DNA of 64,000 nt from Tethya wilhelma (Eukaryota; Porifera; Demospongiae; Tethyida; Tethyidae). The stretch covers positions 10,390,444-10,454,443 of the forward strand of contig CAXIPT010000001.1 in assembly GCA_964030475.1 (NCBI GenBank). The letters run 5' to 3'. Shown here in pieces: positions 61,801 to 63,902 of the stretch. A model generated the notes under the pieces. The model was given only the letters and a program-made list of their open reading frames with translations, ran no database searches and was not told the origin of the DNA. Positions within the stretch are counted from its first letter, which is position 1. Every line of letters begins with the position of its first letter. The position numbers and the translations under genes are program-made.

Positions 61801-63727
61801 GTCTACCCTATAAACTTCAGGATATCGTACAGTTGCTAAAGGAGGGCCATGTTTCTCTTCGAAGCAATGCACTTATGGCAGATTCAACTCCTACACTAGA
61901 ATACCTAGAGGGAGTAGCAAAAATTCGTTTTGCTCTCTCTGTTTTGGTAGATATTTTGAAGACTGGTGAGCAACAACCATATTATGAAGAACTTCTTGAA
62001 GCTGGAAGACAGTTATGCTTAGACTATAGTTACACTAAAGACACCACTGGTCCCATGGGCTACTTTATCAAACTAATAGTAAGGCAATGTGGTATGCCCT
62101 TAATGAAAGGTATTGCTGAAGGTCATGGATGGATCATGCCAGTTGAACTGACACCTAATGAGGTAGGTGGTTTTTTTTGTTGAATAGTATAATAATAATA
62201 ATTTATAATATTTCTGGATTATGAATTAAGGACAAGGTCATTGATCCATTCATAATTTATGGTGACTTGTACAAGCAATTTCGAGAGTCTATCCAAGATA
62301 TAATCTATTGTACTCCTGAGCAAACAGATGAACTGATCATGGCAGTGCAGGTAACTTTTTTCACTTTTCTTCTTAAATTTGTTGGTTTATATGCTATTAT
62401 TTGTTCATATTTAGGTGTCACAGCCTATTGAAGTAGTGTATGTTCTGCTGGCTTTGTATGAAAAGGTTACTCTTAGCCAAACCAGTTTCACTGAAGACAA
62501 GAGAATTTCAGGAGATGTAAACATTGATGTTTTCATTACATATACAATACTATACATGCACACTTTCAAGTACGACACATCAATTACAGGTTCTCCAGAC
62601 ATTGGACACACTTGTTAAACGTATTATTCATGCTAACGAGCAACAATTGATGGCTAGGGCACTCCTAGCAAACCAGCAAGGAGGAACTATTCTTGAACAG
62701 ATGCGAGTATCTCCTCAACAGCCACTTCGATGCCGAACTCTACTAGATTTGGTAGTCCATGCTGCTGCTGTGTTCTCTGTCAGAAGAGATGTTGATTTAT
62801 TGTACCTGTTTATACAAATCTTGATCAACCCAGTTGCCTTAAATGTAATTGTTACACTATAGTCAGTTGTTATTTATGCATTCATGAGGATGCTTGTTAT
62901 AATTGTACGTACAGAATTCATATCTACCTACAATGCCTGAAGACCAACTGGCAGCAACAGTAGATGCCTTGAAATCAGAAGATCAATATGGAAACTTTTA
63001 CAGTTAGTACTGACCTTAAACATTGCTATACCGTAATAAAAAATTATAAATTTGTGTTTTAGGCTGTCCAAGAGGCCACAGATACTTTGTTGGAAATGTA
63101 AGTCATGTAGGAGTACTTGTCACAATACTCTAATCTTACCAGCCTACTTTGCAGCTGCCAAGTTACTTTAATTTATTAATGTGTACATTCATTTTCAAAA
63201 TTAATGCACACAAACTAGTGTGGCAGAGTATTTTCTGTTGGCGTGTGTAATATATGCAAACTCCAAATTGGTGGTACAAATCATCGACTTCTAGAAGGCA
63301 ACACACAAGCTAGTCTGTAAGTGCATGCATATATTCGTCATAATATGTATATAGATGTTCTAATGTCAATTTTCTCTTCTCCTATGTAGACAAGACACAA
63401 CAAAGACAGGTCATGACCTTGGAATGTCTAATACTCGTATGCCTGCTTCCCCTGAGAGAGGGTTATCAGCCAGAGCTGTGTGTATTTTGAGAGCATTAAT
63501 GCATTCAGCCTTTGTATGGGCTTGCTGTAACAATGACCAAGCTCTTGGAGCCATTGCTGGCTTAGTCACCACACATGTTCAGCCAAAGGAGTTGCCAGAG
63601 TTCTTTTGGAAACACTTGGAGAAAGACATTGAATTGCTAGAGAAAGATACAGGAAAGGGTATGGAAGAATGTGTGATGATGGTACATTTGGTCCTTAAGC
63701 AAATGCTGAGTTCAAGTCCTCCTAGAG
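4143..63727 (+). CDS. RNF213: RNF213 (mysterin)-like giant AAA+ E3 ubiquitin ligase, whole gene as seen in window (3' end outside)
   Basis: Vertebrate RNF213 is a cytosolic dynein-like six-unit AAA+ ATPase fused to an unusual E3 module; it acts on lipid droplets and ubiquitylates bacterial LPS. I placed 63 exons whose phases chain without a break from the ATG at 4143 to a phase-1 donor at 63727/63728, about 5,260 codons; human RNF213 is about 5,200 residues in all, and roughly 500 C-terminal residues are missing here. The upstream TTG at 4125 is in frame but is not taken as the start. Most introns are 50-300 bp; three are huge (9909-15896, 21152-33414, 34643-43183) and packed with repeats. 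Three introns appear to use GC donors (after 9908, 48216 and 54973). Departures from vertebrates: no RING finger, extra UBA-like and repeat insertions, and a 1,926-bp duplication inside the AAA core. Homology is certain; exon edges are hand-called. Confidence 0.95.
5041..5722 (-). mobile_element. CA-carrying MITE family A, copy 2 (RNF213 intron 1)
   Basis: Same structure as at 1998-2636, with a short (CA)5 tract at about 5660. Apparent frames inside it are MITE sequence. Confidence 0.82.
6210..6452. mobile_element. Palindromic MITE family E, copy 1
   Basis: TIR TACCGTATAGCGGGAAATTT and perfect complement; the interior repeats AAATTTTCGCG in both orientations. Flanking TA on both sides fits a TA target. 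Confidence 0.9.
7100..7345. mobile_element. Palindromic MITE family M, diverged copy
   Basis: AATGCCTCAATTTTGGCTCA and, inverted, GTCATGTGCTAAACTGAGAC / ATTCTTTGTTCCATTACTGT / TGTCCATTCCTAC. Relatives at 25465-25685 and 25857-25931. Confidence 0.6.
7521..8180 (+). mobile_element. CA-carrying MITE family B, copy 1 (RNF213 intron 4)
   Basis: TTAACCCTCGGCATGTGAAA, then a (TG)n tract, CTTAATCTGAAGAACAGC, AAGCTAAAAGCTTGTAGTTC, ending near CAAGGGGTGTGCACCATGCG. Related in organisation to family A but with different sequence. Confidence 0.75.
8671..9388 (-). mobile_element. CA-carrying MITE family A, copy 3
   Basis: AATGAAAAGCACTAAAGTGC / AAACCCTCGGCG at the left, CACGTGCTACGCACGC / ACGCCGAGGGTTAAT at the right. 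The middle 8760-9090 is unrelated to copies 1-2 and may be a second insertion or a diverged centre. Confidence 0.75.
9732..16096 (+). CDS. RNF213: RNF213 exons 5-6: CBM20-like carbohydrate-binding domain
   Basis: Exons 9732-9908 and 15897-16096 encode IKLTFHVLIPKPLWEWDQKS...VFLRFGRKKLGMWKADCG... and then IPYKYVVYSP...YEYLHG. The pattern of a strand, a 'LG-W' turn and a 'PYKYVVY' strand matches the N-terminal CBM20 fold of vertebrate RNF213 (human IPYKYVIYNGESFEYEF). CBM20 domains bind starch or glycogen; a glycogen-binding role here is family-based inference. Exon 5 ends in AG|GCAAGT, a GC-AG donor that keeps the split AGA codon in frame with exon 6. The intervening 6-kb intron is full of MITEs. 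Confidence 0.87.
10410..10969. mobile_element. MITE family F with long TIRs, 560 bp
   Basis: TACCGTATTCGTTCTAATAT at 10410 and its perfect complement ending 10969; GGCGC boxes and GGTTCCAATTAG recur in both arms. Non-coding; the frame at 10404-10709 lies wholly in it. Confidence 0.9.
10973..11012 (+). repeat. (GTAT)n tetranucleotide tract
   Basis: About nine GTAT units directly after MITE family F, with one GCAT interruption. Confidence 0.9.
11230..11530. mobile_element. Diverged relative of the CAGGGGCGTAG MITE
   Basis: ACATGGCTAGGATTTAATTC, GGTGCTGATATAACGC and GCGAAAAATTTGGGGT parallel the left part of the 885 copy; the right end AGCCAGGGGAGCA is degenerate. Weak call. Confidence 0.45.
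12067..12276. mobile_element. Palindromic MITE family E, copy 2
   Basis: TACCGTATAGCGGGAAATTT to AATTCCCGCTCTACGGTA; interior AAAATTTTCCCCCACGAA repeats. Confidence 0.9.
12690..12930. mobile_element. Palindromic MITE family D, copy 2
   Basis: GGGGCGGTGACTCCCATATG ... AGTCGCCACCCCCTG with the internal TTTTGACCGTTGACC repeats; shorter than copy 1. Confidence 0.86.
12975..13196 (+). repeat. About 35-bp minisatellite, six copies
   Basis: Unit AACCTAAAACCATCATACCA + TGATGAAAACTCAAG, each containing the small palindrome CATCATACCATGATG. No unique spacers. Confidence 0.92.
13740..15130. mobile_element. Foldback element with arms of about 20-bp iterons
   Basis: Outer arms about 13785-13920 and 15000-15125 are inverted copies (CATTTGTCTCAAAACTATTT, GTTTTACAGACTAGTTTCAA and complements). 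Inside them lie tandem iterons, TTTAGTAAAAGTGATTGATA-like, at about 13925-14225 and the reverse complement at about 14660-14995. The centre (14226-14655) is unique with a smaller inverted pair (GCATTGGGATTTGAT and complement). No coding sequence. Confidence 0.85.
17550..17689 (+). repeat. Two perfect 70-bp tandem copies in RNF213 intron 6
   Basis: The block starting GCTGACCACTTCCTAAGACA occurs at 17550-17619 and again at 17620-17689 with no difference. The rest of this 1.6-kb intron (16097-17715) shows nothing I recognise. Confidence 0.95.
17716..21151 (+). CDS. RNF213: RNF213 exons 7-11: first part of the N-terminal arm
   Basis: Exons: 17716-18119, 19210-19448, 19593-19817, 20170-20353 and 21087-21151. 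They encode helical sequence beginning ASREYHKFDLIAYPR, the end of the CBM20 region, followed by the stalk/arm of RNF213, which in the mouse structure packs against the AAA ring. Conservation with vertebrates is low and consists mainly of hydrophobic helix patterns, for example WFEFIINHLFESS and LCIRIAGQSVKSF. Phases are 0,2,2,0,2. The introns hold a TIR element (18178-19025) and a small MITE (about 20747-20957). The last donor (after 21151) opens a 12.3-kb intron. Confidence 0.85.
18178..19025. mobile_element. TIR element, 848 bp, in RNF213 intron 7
   Basis: The left end CTCAGGGCCCTTAAGGCATG and the right end are inverted with two mismatches; the TIR is 23 bp. TA flanks both sides. The interior is non-coding. 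Confidence 0.82.
20747..20957. mobile_element. Short MITE, 210 bp, in RNF213 intron 10
   Basis: TTTAAAGGTGCTATTGCACA at the left and TGCAATAGCACCTTTAAA at the right. Confidence 0.82.
21625..21875 (-). mobile_element. Repeat family I, partial reverse copy upstream of the NLR gene
   Basis: TTGCTGACAAGGCTCACCCG, CTCTGTCGCTGTACACAAAA, AATGGCGGAAGTTGGAAAAG and AATTGCTGAACTGGCC; immediately followed by MITE family B copy 2. Confidence 0.78.
21878..22607 (-). mobile_element. CA-carrying MITE family B, copy 2 (just upstream of the NLR gene)
   Basis: AATGAAAGGCACCATATGCA to ACACGCCGAGGGTTAA, with (CA)n at about 22534-22552. It ends 125 bp before the NLR start codon, so it may form part of that gene's 5' region. 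Confidence 0.8.
22732..25237 (+). CDS. NLR-type NACHT protein with LRR exons, nested in an RNF213 intron
   Basis: A 629-codon ATG-initiated frame (22732-24621). NACHT features in order: a lead-in YAKCLKEIYSKCKMPNYFKG, Walker A LLQGGPGMGKTTLAWNV (about residue 118), Walker B VLLVLDGYDELPED, sensor-type FVTSRPSACS, and the winged-helix signature FVHLTIQEFCGSYYI. Downstream are two 84-bp, phase-2/phase-2 exons, 24539-24622 and 25154-25237. Each encodes one 28-residue ribonuclease-inhibitor-type LRR (NKFGDDGAKYILEGLKYC; NCIGDDGAKHLSEGLKYCPE). No death-fold effector domain is visible upstream, and the donor linking the NACHT exon to the first LRR exon is unresolved (the good GTACGT donor near 24470 gives the wrong phase). 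More LRR exons may be lost in the N gap. Large NLR families are known in sponges. Innate sensing is inferred; this could be a partial gene. Confidence 0.85.
25465..25685. mobile_element. Palindromic MITE family M, copy 2
   Basis: Left GCTGAAATTGAGACATGCCT and right its inverted counterpart (AAGGAATGTCTCAATTTCGG), with CCTACACTGCTTA / AAGTAGTGTAGG near the centre. It lies 3' of the NLR LRR exons. Confidence 0.85.
25857..25931. mobile_element. Palindromic MITE family M, copy 3, cut by the gap
   Basis: AAATGAAGTAGTCATGTGCC through CCCATTCCTAC, then N. The right arm is presumably in the gap. Confidence 0.85.
25932..26245. other. Assembly gap (314 N)
   Basis: A run of N interrupts the RNF213 intron downstream of the NLR LRR exons. 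A GAAATTGAGACATT-type MITE enters it on the left and a truncated CGCCGAGGGTT-type MITE leaves it on the right, so the gap lies in repeats. Single ambiguous bases also occur near 15345, 22607, 29511 and 34839. Confidence 0.99.
26246..26512 (-). mobile_element. CA-carrying MITE family B, copy 3, truncated by the N gap
   Basis: Nearly identical to 22347-22607 (GTGGGTGGGGCCACGTAGCC through CACACGCCGAGGGTTAAT), with (CA)14. The 5' part is missing in the gap. Confidence 0.85.
26517..26826. mobile_element. Palindromic element with (TA)n centre, 310 bp
   Basis: The arms GAGCAGTGCATGCAAATGCA ... CAGTATACCTCACAT mirror AAGTATACTGGTG ... GCATTGCATACA/GGATTGCTC. The centre is CCTTG(TATA)nCAAGG plus CTCGCTTCGCTCGCTCGCC. 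Confidence 0.8.
26846..27690 (+). mobile_element. Repeat family I, copy interrupted by a MITE
   Basis: GGCCAGCTCAGCAATTTAAT, CCCTTTTCCGACTTCCGCCA, AAGAAACTCGTTATCTGGC, then ATCACTTCCGGTGA | MITE 27254-27628 | GGTGACCCTCCGTAACACAC and ACAAAACTTTGCTTATAATA. Other copies: 28916-29385 (+), about 21625-21875 (-) and about 29935-30125 (-). Confidence 0.85.
27254..27628. mobile_element. MITE with CAGGGGCGTAG termini (copy 2), inserted in another repeat
   Basis: Begins CAGGGGCGTAGCGAGG and ends AATACGCCCCTG. It is flanked by GGTGA on both sides (27249-27253 and 27629-27633). The related repeat at about 29325 shows the empty site CTTCCGGTGACCCTCCG, which confirms the ends and a 5-bp target duplication. 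Confidence 0.9.
27932..28898. mobile_element. Palindromic foldback MITE, about 967 bp (copy 1)
   Basis: The ends ATTCCAGGCCAAGTCAACAC and its complement bound a nearly full-length inverted repeat. Arm landmarks such as GGTAATGGGATCTAA, GACGTCTTTTTT and TTGGGTGTCATATGTTACAT occur on both sides of a centre near 28420. No coding capacity. A second copy lies at about 39928-40872 and a half copy at about 41450-41911. Confidence 0.88.
28916..29385 (+). mobile_element. Repeat family I, uninterrupted copy
   Basis: GGCCAGCTCAGCAACTTACC through CTTCCGGTGACCCTCCGTTA, (CA)n and CAAAACTTTGTTTATAATAT. It serves as the empty-site reference for the nested insertion at 27254. Confidence 0.85.
29632..30520. 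mobile_element. Inverted-repeat element with a nested family I fragment
   Basis: Arms at 29650-29692 (GACTTCCACAAAAAATCGGG, CCCTATACTACAACTTGTTC) and 30440-30500 (complement). A reverse family I piece (about 29935-30125, TTCACCGGAAGTGATGCAAC) lies between them. Confidence 0.65.
30848..31201. mobile_element. TIR element, about 350 bp
   Basis: ATAGAGGTTATGCACGGGGC at the left; ACTTCCGGTGCATAACCTCTAT-type complement at the right; internal inverted CCATGTTTGAGGGCA / GCCCTCAAACATGG. The roughly 700 bp after it (31202-31916) show nothing recognisable. Confidence 0.85.
31917..32986 (+). mobile_element. CA-carrying MITE family A, copy 4, interrupted by another MITE
   Basis: From TAAGCCTCGGCGCGTGCATA to GCGCCGAGGCTTATGCACCG. 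It is longer than its relatives because a GGTGGCGACTCCC-type MITE (32377-32653) sits inside it. Confidence 0.82.
32377..32653. mobile_element. Palindromic MITE family D, copy 3, nested in family A copy 4
   Basis: CAGGGGGTGGCGACTCCCAT at 32377 and GGGAGTCGCCACCCCCTG ending 32653, with GGTCAACGGTCAAAATGA repeats inside. It is younger than the family A element it interrupts. Confidence 0.9.
33415..34642 (+). CDS. RNF213: RNF213 exons 12-13: N-terminal arm, continued
   Basis: Exons 33415-33730 and 34541-34642 encode PGHLSATVVTLMSLCSKLSS...LHRAFLCVLCATEKAY... and VWQCLFSGNLYQYECVRDW. The first completes the AC|G codon opened at 21151, so the 12.3-kb gap is one intron. The sequence is Leu-rich and helical with no recognisable catalytic motif, as expected for the arm. 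A MITE with CGTATAG termini sits in the intron between them (about 33853-34063). Confidence 0.85.
33853..34066. mobile_element. Palindromic MITE family E, diverged copy 3
   Basis: TACCGTATAGTTCCAAATTT and AAATTTGGAGCTATATGGTA ends with ATTTTCGTG repeats inside. It sits in the intron between RNF213 exons 12 and 13. Confidence 0.8.
34643..36699. other. RNF213 intron 13, left part
   Basis: Apart from the family A MITE (34774-35430), 35431-36699 holds no gene I can support. TTAACCCTTGAGGTCTGCGC near 35594 and AAACCCTCAGAGCTATATAG near 36160 hint at a further decayed element. Confidence 0.6.
34774..35430 (+). mobile_element. CA-carrying MITE family A, copy 5, with expanded (TG)n
   Basis: From ATTAAGCCTCGGTGCGTGAG to GCGCCGAGGCTTGTGCACCA. 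The internal microsatellite has grown to about 45 TG units (about 34827-34920, with one N), against 5-16 in the other copies. Confidence 0.85.
36840..37425 (+). repeat. 18-bp minisatellite, left arm
   Basis: Repeats of GGTAGCAGTGGTTGTGAA with variants GTCGTACTG and ATTGTGAAG, about 32 units. It reads as GSSGCE/GSSGRT-type peptides in one frame and Val-Ala-rich in another; these frames are by-products. A short stretch of the same repeat resumes at about 39437-39540, after the Helitron-like insert. Confidence 0.93.
37428..39415 (+). mobile_element. Decayed Helitron-like insert flanked by a 16-bp inverted repeat
   Basis: Bounded by GGGGCGAGCCTGAGCG (37428-37443) and its reverse complement (39400-39415), inserted in the left minisatellite arm. 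It carries the N-terminal part of a Helitron-type protein in broken frames. Classical Helitrons lack terminal inverted repeats, so the boundaries may belong to a carrier element. Confidence 0.65.
37577..39248 (+). pseudogene. Helitron-like protein fragment (N-terminal region, frames broken)
   Basis: Three frames in order. 37577-38212: a basic, Arg/Glu-rich coil with a 29-residue direct repeat (RERVRIEERRQRETTPQRDA type) and a Cys motif, CSTCLEQFPNLSLC...CRKC, ending DPGPVPPQL. 38288-38592: LTQVEEMLISAVMPIMSIYR and LPHGQYGYSGHVVNLPQN, a segment typical of Helitron ORFs (DUF6570-like). 38589-39248: the Helitron-like N domain (FSMAFPTLFPTGRADFL, YFKHLMMYDDGRFAKH). Breaks: a roughly 75-bp AT-rich interruption after 38212, and an 11-bp duplication (GTACTATCGAG twice, about 38553-38574) that shifts frame into a stop. 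The Rep (HUH) and helicase regions are missing, so it cannot encode an active transposase. Confidence 0.85.
39796..39872. repeat. Near-perfect hairpin, about 35-bp stem
   Basis: ATAGTCTGGAGTATCCAGAC, CTTTTACACG and the reverse complement follow after a loop of about 10 bases (CACTAAAACTA). It looks like a tiny MITE or a hairpin-RNA locus inside the foldback element. Confidence 0.8.
39928..40872. mobile_element. Palindromic foldback MITE (copy 2)
   Basis: Same family as 27932-28898, with the same CCAGGCCAAGTCAACAC ends and mirrored interior. Its right half is part of the 1,038-bp tandem duplication. Confidence 0.87.
40412..42487 (+). repeat. Tandem duplication, 2 x 1,038 bp
   Basis: 40412-41449 and 41450-42487 are head-to-tail copies. 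They cover half of the long palindromic element, an AT-rich spacer and part of the inverted minisatellite. At least two substitutions separate them (near 41400-41412 versus 42438-42450), so this is not a pure assembly copy. Confidence 0.93.
42208..42920 (-). repeat. 18-bp minisatellite, right arm (inverted)
   Basis: The same 18-bp unit in reverse orientation (TTCACAACCACTGCTACC and variants). The upstream block 41170-41450 is the matching part of the neighbouring 1,038-bp copy. Open frames across it are repeat artefacts. Confidence 0.92.
43184..45628 (+). CDS. RNF213: RNF213 exons 14-20: N-terminal arm up to the linker before the AAA ring
   Basis: Exons: 43184-43294, 43363-43531, 43606-43923, 43988-44568, 44625-44796, 44949-45172 and 45317-45628. 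Recognisable stretches against vertebrate RNF213 include DVNELQKFVNVALATAAGGE (human INELKVFVDLASISAGE), LKKACTSIWQALEKNENLP and LVLITGSKAENRTEVDHYL (human LMLMSGKKDRNNTEVERF). Every phase join was checked (0,1,1,0,1,0,0). Introns are only 52-152 bp here, in contrast to the repeat-filled introns upstream. Confidence 0.92.
45691..46874 (+). CDS. RNF213: RNF213 exon 21: linker helices plus acidic insert with two UBA-like segments
   Basis: A single 1,184-bp exon. The first third (VSRIADVLLALNQAGNVAY, HFYELNYFTTRQLLNLRRN) matches the vertebrate segment before the AAA ring (human HFYLNFYTAEQLVYL). It is followed by an acidic Ser-rich region (CSDDDEDVDNEDIE; DHEDSDDEIDSVKSDSSS) that frames two three-helix segments. 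The clearer one, at about 46669-46791, reads HPLVQKLIENDYDVEQSIDA and then CGGSLQEAMDYLES, the classic UBA pattern. The other, at about 46330-46470, reads FIDLVESQDYSKKLVLKGIE and ends YDIMEWCADHED. UBA domains bind ubiquitin; none is annotated there in human RNF213 as far as I know. The exon ends phase 2. Confidence 0.88.
47132..51226 (+). CDS. RNF213: RNF213 exons 22-29 (first degenerate AAA units), with exons 23-29 present twice
   Basis: Exon 22: 47132-47370. Exons 23-29, copy A: 47463-47569, 47828-47966, 48021-48216, 48360-48591, 48765-48896, 48973-49072 and 49132-49300. Copy B is the same set shifted by exactly 1,926 bp (49389-49495 to 51058-51226). Key match: VVSSERAGMGKSLFVRRISE (human IVASERAGVGKSLYVKR), an intact P-loop at about 48385-48411. 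The matching Walker B position reads HFDIAPS with no DE pair, so hydrolysis is unlikely, in line with the ATP-binding but inactive unit (AAA2) in the published mouse structure (unit assignment from memory). Exon 25 uses a GC donor (AAAG|GCAAGT). Only one copy can be used without frame loss. Confidence 0.88.
47371..47426 (+). repeat. (GT)n microsatellite forming the 5' splice site of RNF213 intron 22
   Basis: Exon 22 ends AAACCTG and the intron opens directly with about 28 GT dinucleotides. The donor is therefore any of a ladder of GTGTGT sites, only the first of which gives the phase-1 join to exon 23. The same tract is the left breakpoint of the 1,926-bp duplication. Confidence 0.88.
47421..49346 (+). 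repeat. Tandem duplication, copy A (1,926 bp)
   Basis: The unit carries RNF213 exons 23-29 with their introns. It starts in the last bases of a (GT)n tract and ends in the intron after exon 29 (...TTTTAATCT). Copy B follows immediately. All reading frames and every intron stretch I compared are base-identical at an offset of 1,926; homology ends sharply at both edges (47419/49345 and 49347/51273 differ). Confidence 0.95.
49347..51272 (+). repeat. Tandem duplication, copy B (1,926 bp)
   Basis: Second copy of the unit with exons 23'-29' at 49389-49495, 49754-49892, 49947-50142, 50286-50517, 50691-50822, 50899-50998 and 51058-51226. Its exit is natural: exon 29' (phase 2) joins exon 30 at 51280 in frame. 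The A-to-B join is not natural: exon 29 ends in phase 2 and exon 23' expects phase 1, giving a stop after twelve codons. Confidence 0.95.
51280..53471 (+). CDS. RNF213: RNF213 exons 30-37: first catalytically competent AAA+ unit (AAA3)
   Basis: Exons: 51280-51454, 51536-51639, 51771-52206, 52316-52542, 52649-52731, 52798-53030, 53092-53214 and 53281-53471. The unit includes the conserved lead-in TDPDETYVLTTDNVIKILAI, Walker A GETGCGKTRLIR (about 52112-52140), Walker B VVFFDEANTTDAIG (about 52408-52449) and sensor-type FIVACNPYRR, all nearly identical to vertebrate RNF213. K-T in the P-loop and D-E in Walker B are present, so ATP hydrolysis is expected. RHSPDMIQRLQKAGLGFYV matches the human HSEEMICRLESAGLGYRV segment. 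Phases: 0,2,0,2,1,0,0,2. Confidence 0.96.
53536..55233 (+). CDS. RNF213: RNF213 exons 38-43: second catalytically competent AAA+ unit (AAA4) and following unit
   Basis: Exons: 53536-53989, 54055-54320, 54380-54569, 54644-54726, 54787-54973 and 55040-55233. Motifs: Walker A VGKPGSSKSLAKSI (about 53657-53698), Walker B VVVLDEVGLAEDSPNLPLKA (from about 53874), sensor FIGISNWALDPAKMNRG, and EFFGLRDFYR. These are among the best conserved segments of the family. Exon 41 (83 bp) is short and poorly conserved and is placed by phase plus the CSRLGLIKTSLD match. Exon 42 ends CAA|GCAAGT, a third GC donor, joined to VCRNINQIKICMETGRT (human LCRNINRVKICMETGKM), which fixes the join. Confidence 0.95.
55290..56668 (+). 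CDS. RNF213: RNF213 exons 44-47: C-terminal AAA units leading into the E3 module
   Basis: Exons: 55290-55454, 55535-55763, 56062-56262 and 56541-56668. They encode LILIAERGTVYEKFPTPLIN, RLEKHFVLTSSILKPWQ, QFLLLQTATDDALVRLKKSY and QEFDTELDFCNKV, which follow the vertebrate order (VVYKHFPIPLINRLEKHYLD; NCATPDAVVRL; QQFDTEYSFLKEV). No intact P-loop is seen here, as expected for the degenerate last AAA units. A (GT)n tract of about 40 bp lies in the intron at about 55809-55849. Confidence 0.93.
56727..58660 (+). CDS. RNF213: RNF213 exon 48: conserved AAA/E3 segment followed by a 21-unit 14-residue repeat array
   Basis: A single 1,934-bp exon. Its start (SLFQRED..NEIDQLIVIQCDSGHKN, FVGFQGDPWISYHIDELCP) matches human KILIFQTDFEDG...YVGFHGGLWQSVHIDDL. 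From 57295 to 58179 there are 21 head-to-tail units of 14 residues (42 bp; consensus about STDGVHMEEPLQLK), all in frame, with alternating acidic EE and hydrophobic LQL positions. Then comes another acidic Ser-rich linker, and conserved coding resumes at HLYWCIQAAVSKLEDTTKDR (human LLRSCVQSAVGMLRDQNESC). In human RNF213 the same linker is short and carries only a few EEAMETE-type repeats. The array is probably disordered or solenoid-like; function unknown. Confidence 0.93.
57295..58179 (+). repeat. Coding minisatellite: 21 tandem 42-bp units inside RNF213 exon 48
   Basis: Twenty 42-bp units plus a first 45-bp unit; the period was read from the protein. Units differ by substitutions only, with no frame-breaking indel over 885 bp, which suggests selection on the reading frame. 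Unit-level similarity (for example SIDSVHMEEPLQLK and SIDSVHVEELLQLK) implies past multi-unit duplications. The complementary strand is also open for long stretches, a by-product of the period being a multiple of three. Confidence 0.93.
58729..60760 (+). CDS. RNF213: RNF213 exons 49-54: E3 module core, without the RING finger
   Basis: Exons: 58729-59193, 59280-59467, 59529-59729, 59800-59972, 60258-60360 and 60423-60760. Conserved pieces: NVIACIDIHCNLDLL (human MISFIDRDGNLELL), the cluster of helices around FVERVMLP (human FVEHVLLG), and CRRFFIDLITTLCFGENEPP (human CNSFFVDLVSTICFKDNAPP). In vertebrates the C3HC4 RING lies between the last two landmarks. Here exon 53 ends at 60360 in phase 0 and exon 54 starts 63 bases later in the same frame, and the joined coding (VTAKRLSA then LWKENADFLK...) contains no RING Cys/His series. 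Only a helical bridge remains. Confidence 0.93.
60893..61543. mobile_element. TIR element, about 650 bp, in RNF213 intron 54
   Basis: About 65-bp inverted ends: AGCCTCGTCCCTAGGTTCCC, CTTTGACCTTTCACTTACGG and AGGAGAAGGGGAGCCTGATA against the complement at about 61480-61543. The interior open frame at 61167-61361 has no recognisable homology. Confidence 0.88.
61583..62844 (+). CDS. RNF213: RNF213 exons 55-59: E3 module, C-terminal helices
   Basis: Exons: 61583-61700, 61776-62162, 62231-62350, 62415-62516 and 62590-62844; apart from exon 55, which enters in phase 2, every junction is phase 0. Matches: HLKDYLERSHRFLL...DSDLFLLISQCLE (human VKDYIQEYLTLLKK...KTELYMLFINCLED), TLEYLEGVAKIRFALS (human SVEYLQEVARIRLCL), VIDPFIIYGDLYKQFRES (human MDRYLVYGDEYKALRDA) and VVHAAAVFSVRRDVDLL (human AIHAAAVLLCGQNELL). 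This block forms the E3 shell in the vertebrate structure. The intron before exon 55 carries a 645-bp TIR element. Confidence 0.94.
62915..63727 (+). CDS. RNF213: RNF213 exons 60-63: RZ-type zinc finger and following C-terminal domain (continues off right edge)
   Basis: Exons: 62915-63002, 63063-63097, 63219-63316 and 63390-63727. They begin NSYLPTMPEDQLAATVDALK (human HAFLPTMPEDLLAQARRWKG). The RZ finger is split over three exons: SCPRGHRYFVGN + CGRVFSVGVCNIC. The ligand pattern C-x3-H-x15-C-x2-C is identical in spacing to human (CPNGH...CGR...ICIDC) and the CGR motif is kept. The RZ finger is required for LPS ubiquitylation by human RNF213 (established; recalled). After it, IGGTNHRLLEGNTQASLQDT and TGHDLGMSNTRM also align. 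The final donor (after 63727) is phase 1, so coding continues beyond the window. Confidence 0.95.
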
Positions 63728-63902
63728 GTAATTATTGATATTCCAGTATTATTCATTTTCTGTCATAATCCATACCCTTTAGTGGACTACTTATTTATCA
63801 AGCTACATTTTTTGTAAGTATTAAGAAAAGTTACCAGAGAGAAAACACTCATCTAGTCTAAATTGTCACTTTTATTTTCTTCATTCAAACTCTTGCCAAC
63901 AA

